Assembly: GCA_945878865.1 (NCBI GenBank)
Contig: CAMCUD010000022.1
Coordinates: 16,250-80,249 of the forward strand
DNA from: Bifidobacterium breve
GTDB taxonomy: Bacteria; Actinomycetota; Thermoleophilia; Solirubrobacterales; Solirubrobacteraceae
Length of the DNA stretch: 64,000 nt
Direction of reading: 5' to 3'
Position 1 is the first letter of the stretch. Every line of letters begins with the position of its first letter. Below the pieces are notes generated by a model. That model had not been told where the DNA came from and made no database searches. It worked only from the letters and a program-made list of their open reading frames with translations. This document shows positions 36,106 through 44,252 of this stretch, one piece after another. The translations under genes and the position numbers were made by a program.

Positions 36106-37566
36106 ATGTCCCTCCGAAGCAGGCGCGCGGCGGTTCTCGCCGCGGCGCTGTCCCTCCTCGTCGTACCGGTCGCCCGCGCCGCGGCCCCATGGGCCGATCC
36201 GCAGCCGCTGAGCGGCGGCTATCTCGCCACCTGGCGGGAGTCCGGCGGCCTGGCGTTCTCCACCGCACCGGCCCAGCTCGGCTTCACCCAGGGCGGCACG
36301 GGCTTCGCGGTCGTGGGGCGCTCCGCAGGAGGCTTGGGCTCCACGCGCTTCGCCGGCTCGCGCGGAGGGTTCGGCGCGGTCACGGCCTCGACGTTCCGAT
36401 CGGTCGTCCCCGAGCACCTCGCGACGTTCGGGCGCTCCGGCGTCTACCTGGCGGGTGCCCTGGCCTCACCGTCGGCCCAGCAGACCGCCAACGGCGGCCC
36501 GCTCTCCGTGGCGGTGGTGCGCGGAAACGTGACGGGCGACTTCCCGACCCGGCAGACCCTCGCCCAGGGCTATCTCCCGAAGAAGGGCGTGCTCGCCGAC
36601 CCGGGTGCCGCGACCGCCACGGCGCTCGCGTCGAACGCCACCGGCGTCGCGGCCGTAACGGTCAGCATCCCCGTCGTGGGGCGGACCCGGGTCATCGGCT
36701 ACCGCTCCCGGCTGTTCGTGCGCTGGCGCGGGCAGAGCCTGTTCCGGAGGGTGCTGGACTACGGCAAGCAGACGGTGGGCAGCAGCCCGTCGGCGCTCGC
36801 CATCAACCCCACCGGGGACATCCTCCTGGCCTGGGACGATCGCACGTCCGTGCACGCGCGCCTCATCACCGCAGGCGGCAAGATCGCCACGGAGCAGCGA
36901 TTGGGCCTCGGCGGCTCGGCGTACCTCGGACCGTCGTTCACGCGGATCGTCGCGTCGATCGACAGCACGCGGCGGATGCTCGTGGCCTGGCTCGCCCAGC
37001 GCGCGGGAAGCTCCGGAAACGCGGGCGGCCCCGGCATCGTCGCCGCGTCGGTGGCCTCGCCCGGCAAGCCGTTCGGGTCGCAGATCACCTTGGAGTCCGG
37101 CCTCAAGCAGGGCGACCGCGCGCTGATCTCCGGCACGGCGATCCAGGCCGCGATCCTGCGCGACCGCGGTGTCGTGACGTGGGACGGCTGGCAGGGCTCG
37201 ACGCGCGTCGTGCGGACCGCCGACCTCGTCGGCGGTCGCGCCCAGGGCGCTCGGCTCCTCTCCACGGCCGGGGTGTCCTCCTGGCTGCAGGGGCTCGCCG
37301 TGGGGCCGCGCGGCGGCACCGTCGCGGTGTGGAGCGCCGAGGGCCAGGGTCTGCTGGCCGCCGCACGCGCCGGTGGAACCTCCAACTGGGATGGCACGGA
37401 GACCGTCGCGCCCGGAGCCGACACGACCGGGATGACGGACGCCCTGGTCGCGGGCAGCCCCGTGTCCGGTGACACCCTCGTGCTCGCCAGCGCGCCCGTC
37501 CCGATGAGCGGGGTCCCCACACCGGGGCCGATCCCGGCGTTCTCGATCCGCCGCCCCGGCTCCTAG
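36106..37566 (+). CDS. Secreted protein of unknown function
   Basis: A 486-residue exported protein with signal peptide cleaved near residue 26 (ARAAA). The mature part is Gly/Ser/Ala-rich and dominated by short beta-strand repeats with Trp-containing segments (LAWDDRTSVHARLI, LVAWLAQRAG, VVTWDGWQG), consistent with a beta-propeller. No catalytic motif or anchor. Its start lies immediately after a perfect hairpin. Confidence 0.75.
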   Translation: MSLRSRRAAVLAAALSLLVVPVARAAAPWADPQPLSGGYLATWRESGGLAFSTAPAQLGFTQGGTGFAVVGRSAGGLGSTRFAGSRGGFGAVTASTFRSVVPEHLATFGRSGVYLAGALASPSAQQTANGGPLSVAVVRGNVTGDFPTRQTLAQGYLPKKGVLADPGAATATALASNATGVAAVTVSIPVVGRTRVIGYRSRLFVRWRGQSLFRRVLDYGKQTVGSSPSALAINPTGDILLAWDDRTSVHARLITAGGKIATEQRLGLGGSAYLGPSFTRIVASIDSTRRMLVAWLAQRAGSSGNAGGPGIVAASVASPGKPFGSQITLESGLKQGDRALISGTAIQAAILRDRGVVTWDGWQGSTRVVRTADLVGGRAQGARLLSTAGVSSWLQGLAVGPRGGTVAVWSAEGQGLLAAARAGGTSNWDGTETVAPGADTTGMTDALVAGSPVSGDTLVLASAPVPMSGVPTPGPIPAFSIRRPGS

Positions 37567-37602
37567 GGCGCGGTCTGCGTCGCCGCGCGACGGGCGCCCG
37601 GT

Positions 37603-38067
37603 TCAGCTCGCGCCTGCGAAACCCCGTTGGCGCCAGGCTTCGTACACCGCGATCGACGCGGCGTTCGTGAGGTTCAGCGAACGCCGGGCGGGCAGCATCG
37701 GGATGCGCACGCGGTCGGTGACGTGCGGGTCGGCGAGCACGTGCTCGGGAAGCCCGTCGGGCTCGGGGCCGAACAGCAGCACGTCGTCGTCCTCGTAGGC
37801 GACGTCCGCGTATGACCGGGTCGCATGCGTGGTGAAGGCGAAGACGCGCGCGGGCAGCAGCGCGTCCCACGCCGCCTGGAGGTCCGCGTGCACCGTGACG
37901 TGCGCGAGGTCGTGGTAGTCCAAGCCGGCGCGGCGCAGCTGCGCATCCTCGAACGTGAAGCCGAGCGGTTCGACGAGATGCAGCGGCGCGCCGGTCACCG
38001 CCGACAAGCGGATGGCGTTGCCGGTGTTGGGCGGGATGCGGGGCTCGAAGAAGAGGATGCGCGGCAC
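37603..38067 (-). CDS. trmL: tRNA (cytidine/uridine-34-2'-O)-methyltransferase
   Basis: A 154-residue SPOUT enzyme close to the 157 residues of TrmL, which methylates the wobble-base ribose of certain leucine tRNAs. Hallmarks: EPRIPPNTGNAIRL at the N-terminus, LFGPEPDGLP, and IPMLPARRSLNLTNA near the C-terminus forming the knot. The GTG at 38067 is chosen because family members begin here; upstream in-frame sequence is low-complexity. Confidence 0.92.
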   Translation of the reverse strand: MPRILFFEPRIPPNTGNAIRLSAVTGAPLHLVEPLGFTFEDAQLRRAGLDYHDLAHVTVHADLQAAWDALLPARVFAFTTHATRSYADVAYEDDDVLLFGPEPDGLPEHVLADPHVTDRVRIPMLPARRSLNLTNAASIAVYEAWRQRGFAGAS

Positions 38068-38105
38068 GGGCGCCTGATCCTCGCAGCGTCGCGCGCCGCC
38101 TGCGG

Positions 38106-39050
38106 TCAGCGCTTGCGGCCCGTGAGGATGCCGGCGCCGGCGAGCTTCGCCAGGCGGGAGCGCAGGACGCGGTAGGACGACCGCGCCTGCAGGCGCGGGC
38201 TGAGGAACGCCGAGTCCCAGGTCGCCGGCTGCGGCGGGGCGATGAAGTTGTAGAAGTAGATCCGCTGGAGGTTCGGACTGATGCGCCGCAGGGTGTCGAA
38301 GATGTACCGCGTCGCGTTGGCCGCGTGGGCGTACCCCTCGGGGATCTTCGTCGTGCTCGCGTTGCGGCGTTTGACGATCCCGCCCGTCTCGGTTAGCCAC
38401 AGTCGCGCCCGCGGACCGATCGCTCGCAGCGTCATCTTCGTGTACGTGGTGCGGTAGCGGTTGGCGTCGAGGTAGTTGTGCAGGCCCCAGACCGTCGGCG
38501 CGATCACCGCCGCGCGCCGGAACGCGCGGACCCACTTCGGGATGTTGGGCGCGTCGACGAGATCGGCGGCGAGCACGGTGCAGCCGCGGCACTGCCGGCG
38601 CAGCTCGCGCCAGTAGGCCGCGACGCGGTCGGGCCGCCGGCAGGAGCGCGCGCCGCAGGCGTTCGCCTCGTTCCAGCTGGAGAACTCGCGCACCTCGGGG
38701 TAGCGCTCACGGAACGCCCGGACCCCCGCGCGGTACTGCTCGAGCGTGGGCAGGACCCGCGGCTGCGTGCGCGAGGTGCCGAACGTGACCTGCGCGACGA
38801 GGCCCTGCTGCCGGGCGGTGGAGAACCACCGGTCGAGGTCCGCGCGCTGCCAGTCGCTGCGCACCGCGTCCCACGGGACGATCGTCCGGACCCGCGCCAG
38901 GCGGGTGCGCTGGAACGCGGGGACGGTCATGAACTCCGCGCGCTGGTCGGCGATCCCGATGGTGATCGCGGGGGCGCTCGCAGGCAGGGCGGCAGCGCCG
39001 GCGAGGAGCGCGGCGCCGGTGAGGAGGGTGATAGCGGCGTGTCGGAACAT
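38106..39050 (-). CDS. Secreted glycoside-hydrolase-like TIM-barrel protein
   Basis: A 314-residue exported protein with signal peptide cleaved near residue 28. A barrel-like pattern has the acid/base candidate in SSWNEANA and the nucleophile candidate in LWLTETGG, as in clan-A glycosidases (families 5/39-like). Cysteines ACGARSC and CRGC may form disulphides. Substrate unknown, probably a polysaccharide. Confidence 0.78.
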   Translation of the reverse strand: MFRHAAITLLTGAALLAGAAALPASAPAITIGIADQRAEFMTVPAFQRTRLARVRTIVPWDAVRSDWQRADLDRWFSTARQQGLVAQVTFGTSRTQPRVLPTLEQYRAGVRAFRERYPEVREFSSWNEANACGARSCRRPDRVAAYWRELRRQCRGCTVLAADLVDAPNIPKWVRAFRRAAVIAPTVWGLHNYLDANRYRTTYTKMTLRAIGPRARLWLTETGGIVKRRNASTTKIPEGYAHAANATRYIFDTLRRISPNLQRIYFYNFIAPPQPATWDSAFLSPRLQARSSYRVLRSRLAKLAGAGILTGRKR

Positions 39051-39116
39051 CGAAGCGGGGCTGTGCCCGGTCGTTCATGAGATGTAACGCCGGGGACGCC
39101 TCTACGCTGCGGTCCG

Positions 39117-39797
39117 ATGTCTGGGATCGGCGTGCTGCGCGAAGGTCCGCTGCACGCCGCGCTCAAGCAGGCCCTCGTCCAGCCGGGCGACCAGGTCGAG
39201 GTGGCGGTGGGGCGGTTCGTCATCGACCTCGTCCGCGCCGACGGGGAGCTCGTCGAGATCCAGACGGGCGGCTTCGGCCCGCTTGGCCCGAAGCTCGACG
39301 CGCTCCTGGACGAGCACCGTGTGCGCATCGTCCATCCGGTCGCCGCCGAGCGGCGCATCGTCCGGGTCGACGCCGAGGGGGAGGTGCTCTCCGCACGGCG
39401 ATCGCCCAAGCGCGCGGGCGTCACGGAGGTGTTCGATCGCCTCGTCACGTTCCCATCGCTGCTGGCCCACCCGAACCTCACGCTCGAGGTCGTGCTGCTG
39501 CGCGAAGATCACGTGCGGGGGCCCGAGCCCGTCAAGGTTCGGCGACGGACGCGTGATCCCGGGGAACGGCGCCTCGTGGACATCCTCGAGCACGTGGAGC
39601 TGGGCGGTCCCGCCGACGTGCTCGCCGCGCTGCCGCAGTTGCCCCACGAGCCGTTCAGCACCCGTGAGCTCGGGGACCTGCTCGGCGCACGCCGTGTGCT
39701 CGCGCAGCGGATCGTCTACTGCCTGCGCCACCTCGACGTGCTCGAGCCGGCGGGGCGCCGCGCGCGCACGCCGCTGTATCGCCGCGTCGACCCGTGA
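39117..39797 (+). CDS. Unknown protein with possible nuclease-like N-terminal domain
   Basis: A 226-residue soluble protein. Residues 1-70 contain FVIDLVRADGELVEIQTGGFG, which has the D...E-x-Q pattern of PD-(D/E)XK-like folds. The C-terminal 80 residues (FSTRELGDLLGARRVLAQRIVYCLRHLDVLEPAG) look like a winged helix. Not recognised as a named family. Start ATG at 39117; divergent from the glycosidase-like gene. Confidence 0.65.
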   Translation: MSGIGVLREGPLHAALKQALVQPGDQVEVAVGRFVIDLVRADGELVEIQTGGFGPLGPKLDALLDEHRVRIVHPVAAERRIVRVDAEGEVLSARRSPKRAGVTEVFDRLVTFPSLLAHPNLTLEVVLLREDHVRGPEPVKVRRRTRDPGERRLVDILEHVELGGPADVLAALPQLPHEPFSTRELGDLLGARRVLAQRIVYCLRHLDVLEPAGRRARTPLYRRVDP

Positions 39798-39894
39798 GTC
39801 GCCGCGCGTGGCGCGGCTGGGCAGGTTCGCCGGTCCGTTGCCCGGACGCGACAGAGTAGGCTGGACATCCAGGGGTTCGAGGGAAGGGGTCGCC

Positions 39895-40236
39895 ATGACC
39901 CAGTCGAGTCGTCCCGCCAGTGGTCCGCGCCCGACCCACGCGCCCGCTTCCGGTGCAGCACGCTCGTCGTCGGAGCGCGACGACGAGATCCGCTCGCTCG
40001 TCACGCGCCTGGCGCGCCGGCATCGGTCGGGGGGCAGGGTCGTCGAACGCGCCGCCGTCCTCGCTGAGGGCGCGGACTTCGACGAAGTCCTGGCGTGGAT
40101 CGTCCAGCACGGTGGCGTCCCCGAGGCCGCGGTGCCGCCGCGCGCTCCACGGGGGGTGCACGCTCCGCGCCAATCCGCGGAGGTCGCCGACCCGGTCCCG
40201 CTGCGCTTCATCTTTCCCGCCGGCGCGCTGCGCTGA
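39895..40236 (+). CDS. Small unknown protein
   Basis: A 113-residue protein with a Ser/Pro-rich disordered N-terminus (1-28), a basic helical middle (RDDEIRSLVTRLARRHRSGGRVVERAAVLAEG) and a Pro-rich tail. GGGAAGGGG lies about 7 bases before the ATG. No family recognised. In a run of small plus-strand genes to 40694. Confidence 0.55.
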   Translation: MTQSSRPASGPRPTHAPASGAARSSSERDDEIRSLVTRLARRHRSGGRVVERAAVLAEGADFDEVLAWIVQHGGVPEAAVPPRAPRGVHAPRQSAEVADPVPLRFIFPAGALR

Positions 40237-40261
40237 GCATCCACCAGGTCAGGAGACCAGC

Positions 40262-40459
40262 ATGACGAAGTCCCCCGAAGAGCCGCTGCGCGGAGACGAC
40301 GCCTGGCAGGCGCAGAAGGCCGCCATCGACAAGCGCAACGATGCGGCGCGTGCCCGCGGCGCGGCGGAGCGCGACGTGAAGTCCGCCCGCGCGATGGCCG
40401 AGCGGCGCGCGATCGCCAAGCGCGAGCTGGCCGCGATGCCCAAGCAGCCGCGTCCCTGA
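40262..40459 (+). CDS. Small charged protein, unknown
   Basis: A 65-residue highly charged protein, probably one long helix (DKRNDAARARGAAERDVKSARAMAERR). RBS AGGAGA is about 8 bases before the ATG at 40262. Codon use matches its neighbours and the reading frame is supported by the RBS, but no homologous family was recognised. Confidence 0.55.
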   Translation: MTKSPEEPLRGDDAWQAQKAAIDKRNDAARARGAAERDVKSARAMAERRAIAKRELAAMPKQPRP

Positions 40460-40499
40460 CTCCGCGCGTCTCGCCGCGCGATCCGCAAGGATGCGCGGC

Positions 40500-40694
40500 A
40501 TGGACGCATTCCACGAGGGCCAGCGCGTGTGGGTCGAGCAGCAGGACGGCTCCCAGCGGGCCGCGATCTTCGTCGGCGAGGCCGACCAAGCCAGCTGGTT
40601 CGGCGGGCAGCCGGCCGCCTACGTCGTCTACCCCGACACGAAGAGCGGTGAGGAAGTGGCGCTCATGCGCGTCGTGGCACGCGATCCGGAGTGA
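40500..40694 (+). CDS. Small unknown protein
   Basis: A 64-residue protein with a small-barrel-like pattern (EGQRVWVEQQDGSQRAAIFVG, AAYVVYPDTKSGEEVALMRVV), reminiscent of SH3-like folds. The ATG at 40500 is preferred because AAGGA (40487-40491) sits 8 bases upstream; the ATG at 40491 overlaps that site. Convergent with, and directly abutting, the alcohol dehydrogenase gene. Confidence 0.6.
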   Translation: MDAFHEGQRVWVEQQDGSQRAAIFVGEADQASWFGGQPAAYVVYPDTKSGEEVALMRVVARDPE

Positions 40695-41723
40695 TCATCC
40701 GCGGGTGAACACGAGCTTCGTGTGCGGCTGCAGTAGCGCCGTCTGCGCCTCGCGCCACGGCAGCACGCGGTCGGTCACGAGCTCAGGACGGAACCTTCCT
40801 GTCCCGGCGAGCGCGAGCACCTCGTCGATCAGCGGGCGCGCCATCGCGCGGCTGGCGGTCAGGGTCACGCCGGTGGAGTACATCTCCAGCAGCGGGATCG
40901 GGGTCTCGACCTCGTAGATCACGCCGATGTGCGTGCAGTGCCCGCCCGGCGCCACCGAGCGGCACGCGCAGGCCAGCGACTGCGGGCTCGCGCCGGCGTC
41001 GACCACAATCCCCGCGCGAGGCTTGAGCTTGGCCTCCGTGCGATCGATCTCCACCGCCTCGGCGCCGAGGTCGGAGGCGACGGCGAGGCGGCCGGCGTCG
41101 TCGTCGGCGTAGCGCACCCGGCGCGCACCGAGGGCGACCGCGATGCCGGCGGCGTAGAGCCCGATCGACCGGCCGCCGCCGCCCATCACGAGCACGTCGG
41201 CGGTGGGGTCCGCGCGCAGATGGGGCGCGACGCAGCGCCAGGCGTCCGGGAGGTTGTCCGACGCGCTGGCGATCGCCGCGGGGTCGAGCTCCTCGGGGAC
41301 CGGCACGAGCATCGCGTCGGCGTACGGCACGCGGACGACATCGCTGAGGAAGCCGCCCCAGTCGCCGCCGCCGAATGCGCCGAAGCCGTACATCGCGCCG
41401 GGCGGCACGCGCCGGCAGCTGCCGGTCTGCCCGCGGCGGCAGCGGTCGCAGGTGCCGCACGAGATCTGAAAGCTCACGATGACGCGGTCGCCGGGGCGCA
41501 CGGAGGCGACGCCGTCGCCCACGGCGACGACCTCCGCGATGCCCTCGTGGCCCATCGCCACCTCGCCCGGGATCGGCGTCAGCCCGGACGCGATGGGGTG
41601 GTCGAGGTCGCAGGTCGCGACGACGACCGGGCGGACAAGCGCCTCGAGCGGACCCCGAAGATCGGGTTCGGCGACCTCGCGCCACTCCAAGACGCCGGGG
41701 GCCGGGCGGGTGAGCTGTTCCAT
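40695..41723 (-). CDS. Zinc-dependent alcohol dehydrogenase
   Basis: A 342-residue medium-chain dehydrogenase. Catalytic-zinc ligands in ATCDLDH and GHEGIAEV, structural zinc motif CGTCDRCRRGQTGSC with all four cysteines, and a glycine-rich NAD(P) loop (VMGGGGRSIGLYAAG). The overall type is formaldehyde/threonine-dehydrogenase-like. It is transcribed alone; a perfect palindrome 13 bases upstream of its ATG suggests control by an unlinked repressor. Confidence 0.92.
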   Translation of the reverse strand: MEQLTRPAPGVLEWREVAEPDLRGPLEALVRPVVVATCDLDHPIASGLTPIPGEVAMGHEGIAEVVAVGDGVASVRPGDRVIVSFQISCGTCDRCRRGQTGSCRRVPPGAMYGFGAFGGGDWGGFLSDVVRVPYADAMLVPVPEELDPAAIASASDNLPDAWRCVAPHLRADPTADVLVMGGGGRSIGLYAAGIAVALGARRVRYADDDAGRLAVASDLGAEAVEIDRTEAKLKPRAGIVVDAGASPQSLACACRSVAPGGHCTHIGVIYEVETPIPLLEMYSTGVTLTASRAMARPLIDEVLALAGTGRFRPELVTDRVLPWREAQTALLQPHTKLVFTRG

Positions 41724-41736
41724 CTCGCCACCGTAC

Positions 41737-41752
41737 TATGACGACTGTCATA
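41737..41752. promoter_or_regulatory. Palindrome upstream of alcohol dehydrogenase
   Basis: TATGAC-GACT-GTCATA, perfect 6-bp half-sites, between the divergent dehydrogenase (start 41723) and membrane-protein (start 41805) genes. The TATGACnnnnGTCATA form is typical of TetR/MarR-class operators. The cognate regulator is not adjacent. Confidence 0.55.
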
Positions 41753-41804
41753 TTCGCAACCGGGAAAGGCGGTGGTCGGTGGAACTCCGTAAACTGGTGT
41801 GAGG

Positions 41805-42245
41805 ATGCTTCCCGGTTTGCGCAGTGCCGTCGTCGTCTCCGCGCTGGGCGGCGCCGTCCTCCTCGTGATCTGCGGCACGGCGATCGCGGTCGGCGCCACG
41901 CTCGTCGCCGGCCCGCGCGAGGCGCCGCCGGCGATCCGCCTCGGGACGGCGGGAGCGACGGTCGCGGTCGTGAGCCCGCGGGCGGGCTGGCACGTCGACG
42001 TCCCCGTCGAGGTGCGCCGCCCCGGCCGGCTCACCCTCTCGGTCGTCGCGGGCCCCGAGACCGTCGCCCAGGGCGAGGTGGCGGTCGAGGGCGAAGGCGT
42101 GACCTGGGTCAGCATCGCCCTGGCCCGGCCTGACGCGATCGCCTGGGCCGGCGTGCCCGTCGCCGTGGTCGGTCGTCACGAGGGCCCGTACGGGCGCGCC
42201 ACCCGCGCCGCGGTGACGGGCGTGCTCGGGCGAACCACCTCCTGA
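41805..42245 (+). CDS. Small membrane-anchored protein, unknown
   Basis: A 146-residue protein with one N-terminal membrane helix (about 10-36) and an extracytoplasmic beta-rich domain (VAVVSPRAGWHVDVPVEVRRPGRLTLSVVAG). It may be an uncleaved signal anchor. ATG at 41805 follows a TAAACT -10-like box by 9 bases; GTG at 41799 is the alternative. No family recognised. Confidence 0.65.
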   Translation: MLPGLRSAVVVSALGGAVLLVICGTAIAVGATLVAGPREAPPAIRLGTAGATVAVVSPRAGWHVDVPVEVRRPGRLTLSVVAGPETVAQGEVAVEGEGVTWVSIALARPDAIAWAGVPVAVVGRHEGPYGRATRAAVTGVLGRTTS

Positions 42246-42283
42246 TTGCCCGCCGACCGCCGGCCGCGTACCGTCACCACACC

Positions 42284-43786
42284 ATGGACGGCACGACGAC
42301 CACCGAACCCCGCACGCTGCGCAACCTCATCGGCGGCGCCTGGACCGTCGCCGCCGACGCGGAGCTCCTCGACGTGACGAATCCGGCGAACGGCGAGGTC
42401 CTCGCCCGCGTGCCCCTGTCCGGCGCCGCCGACGTCGAGCGCGCCGTCGCCGCGGCGCGCGACGCGCTGCCCGCCTGGCGCGGCACCTCGGTCATCGAGC
42501 GCGCCCGCCGGCTCTTCGCCCTGCGCGAGCTCATGGAGCGCCACGCCGCCGACCTCGCGCGGTCGGTCACGCGCGAGATGGGCAAGACGCTTCCCGACGC
42601 CCGCGCCGAGGTCGCTCGGGCGATCGAGATGGTCGAGGCGGCGACTGCCGTGCCCCAGACGATGCAGGGACGGGTCCTGGAGGGCGTCGCCACGAACGTC
42701 GACGCCGAGACCATCCGCCAGCCCGTCGGCGTCTGCGCCGCGATCACGCCCTTCAACTTCCCGGCGATGGTCCCCATGTGGTTTCTGCCGTTCGCCATCG
42801 GCTGCGGGAACACGTTCGTCCTCAAGCCGTCCGAGCAGGACCCGCTGACGATGGAGCTCGTCATGGGCCTGATCGCCGAGGCCGGGATCCCCGACGGCGT
42901 GGTGAACCTCGTGCTCGGCGGGGTCGACGTCGTCAACGGGATCCTCGACAGCCCCGGCATCGATGCGGTCTCGTTCGTCGGCTCGGCGCAGGTGGCGCGC
43001 TACGTCTATGAGCGCGCGAGTGCGAACGGCAAACGGGTGCAGGCCCTCGGCGGGGCGAAGAACTCGATGGTGGTCATGCCCGACGCCGTGATCGGGCAGA
43101 CCGCGTCGAACATCATCGCCAGCGGCTTCGGTGCGGCCGGGCAGCGGTGCATGGCCGGCTCGGTGATCGTCGCCGTCGGCGACGCCTGGGAGAGGCTGCG
43201 CCCTGAGCTCGTCGCGCGCACCGAGGCGCTGCAGGTCGGCGACGGCATGGACCCGGCCACCGACGTCGGCCCGGTCATCAGCCCGGCCGCGTGCGACCGG
43301 ATCACGGCGACGATCGACGCCGCCCTCGCGGCCGGCGCGTCCCTGGCCGTCGACGGCCGCGCGCCCTCCGGCGTGCCGGACGGCGGCGCGTACGTCGGGC
43401 CCACGATTCTCGAGGGCGTCGACCCCGGGAGCGCCACCGCGCGCGAGGAGATCTTCGGGCCGGTTCTCGCCGTCGTGGAGGTCGAGACGCTCGACGACGC
43501 GATCGGCTTCGTCAACGCGTCGCGCTACGGCAACGGCACCTCGATCTTCACGGAGTCCGGCGCGGCCGCGCGGCGCTACCGGGTCGACGTGCAGGTCGGC
43601 ATGGTGGGCGTGAACGTCGGCGTCGCCGCCCCGGTGGCGTTCTTCCCGTTCAGCGGCTGGAAGGACTCGTTCCTCGGCGACCTGCATGCGCACGGCCCCG
43701 ACGCCGTCGAGTTCTTCACGCGCAAGAAGACGGTGACGTCGCGCTGGTTCTCCGAGGGCGAGATCGGACGGTTCTTCGTCGAGTGA
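42284..43786 (+). CDS. mmsA: CoA-acylating methylmalonate-semialdehyde dehydrogenase
   Basis: A 500-residue aldehyde dehydrogenase converting methylmalonate semialdehyde to propionyl-CoA (and malonate semialdehyde to acetyl-CoA) in valine and inositol catabolism. The catalytic cysteine is in GQRCMAGS. The usual catalytic Glu of hydrolytic ALDHs is replaced in VQALGGAKN, the hallmark of this CoA-dependent family. ITPFNFPAMVPMWF is also diagnostic. Single gene; the propionyl-CoA it makes would need further metabolism elsewhere. Confidence 0.93.
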   Translation: MDGTTTTEPRTLRNLIGGAWTVAADAELLDVTNPANGEVLARVPLSGAADVERAVAAARDALPAWRGTSVIERARRLFALRELMERHAADLARSVTREMGKTLPDARAEVARAIEMVEAATAVPQTMQGRVLEGVATNVDAETIRQPVGVCAAITPFNFPAMVPMWFLPFAIGCGNTFVLKPSEQDPLTMELVMGLIAEAGIPDGVVNLVLGGVDVVNGILDSPGIDAVSFVGSAQVARYVYERASANGKRVQALGGAKNSMVVMPDAVIGQTASNIIASGFGAAGQRCMAGSVIVAVGDAWERLRPELVARTEALQVGDGMDPATDVGPVISPAACDRITATIDAALAAGASLAVDGRAPSGVPDGGAYVGPTILEGVDPGSATAREEIFGPVLAVVEVETLDDAIGFVNASRYGNGTSIFTESGAAARRYRVDVQVGMVGVNVGVAAPVAFFPFSGWKDSFLGDLHAHGPDAVEFFTRKKTVTSRWFSEGEIGRFFVE

Positions 43787-43804
43787 AGCGGGCATGCAGG
43801 AGGC

Positions 43805-44215
43805 ATGCCTGCAAAGAAGGAAGACCTCCCAAGCACGCTCGCGCGTTCGCCGAAGAAGGTCCAGCGGACGTACGAGAAGGCGCTCGACAGCGCCCACGAC
43901 GAGTACGACTCCGAGCAGCGCGCCCACCGCACCGCCTGGGCGGCGGTCAAGCACGTCGCCGAGAAGCAGGGCGACCACTGGGAGCTGAAGGACGAGCCCG
44001 GCCCGTCCGACGCCCAGTCGGCGCAGAGCGGCAAGGCCGCGCGGGACCACCCCAAGGAGACGAAGGGCGGGGTCAACGCGAACAAGACGAAGGACGAGCT
44101 GCTCGAGGACGCCCGCAAGGCCGACATCGAGGGCCGCTCGAAGATGGACAAGGACGAGCTCGTCGACGCGCTGCGCAAGCACAACGACCGCGAGACCGCC
44201 AAGGCGCGGTCCTGA
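43805..44215 (+). CDS. ChaB family protein
   Basis: A 136-residue hydrophilic protein. Residues 1-62 match ChaB (LPSTLARSPKKVQRTYEKALDSAHDEY and AAWAAVKH), and the C-terminal 45 residues look like a Rho-N/SAP-type helical motif (TKDELLEDARKADIEGRSKMDKDELVDALRKH). Once linked to cation transport regulation, but actinobacterial homologues have no proven role. It follows mmsA after 18 bases and ends at a convergent hairpin. Confidence 0.9.
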   Translation: MPAKKEDLPSTLARSPKKVQRTYEKALDSAHDEYDSEQRAHRTAWAAVKHVAEKQGDHWELKDEPGPSDAQSAQSGKAARDHPKETKGGVNANKTKDELLEDARKADIEGRSKMDKDELVDALRKHNDRETAKARS

Positions 44216-44221
44216 GCGCCC

Positions 44222-44252
44222 GGCGCGTCAGGCGGCCAGCGCCTGACGCGCC
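44222..44252. terminator. Bidirectional terminator between ChaB and MYG1 genes
   Basis: Perfect 13-bp stem, arms GGCGCGTCAGGCG (44222-44234) and CGCCTGACGCGCC (44240-44252), loop GCCAG. It starts 7 bases after the chaB-like stop, and its left arm includes the minus-strand stop codon of the MYG1 gene. Confidence 0.75.

Noticed and set aside
40491..40499. ATG at 40491 as start of the small gene ending at 40694
   Set aside because: It overlaps the AAGGA that serves the ATG at 40500, so the downstream start is better.
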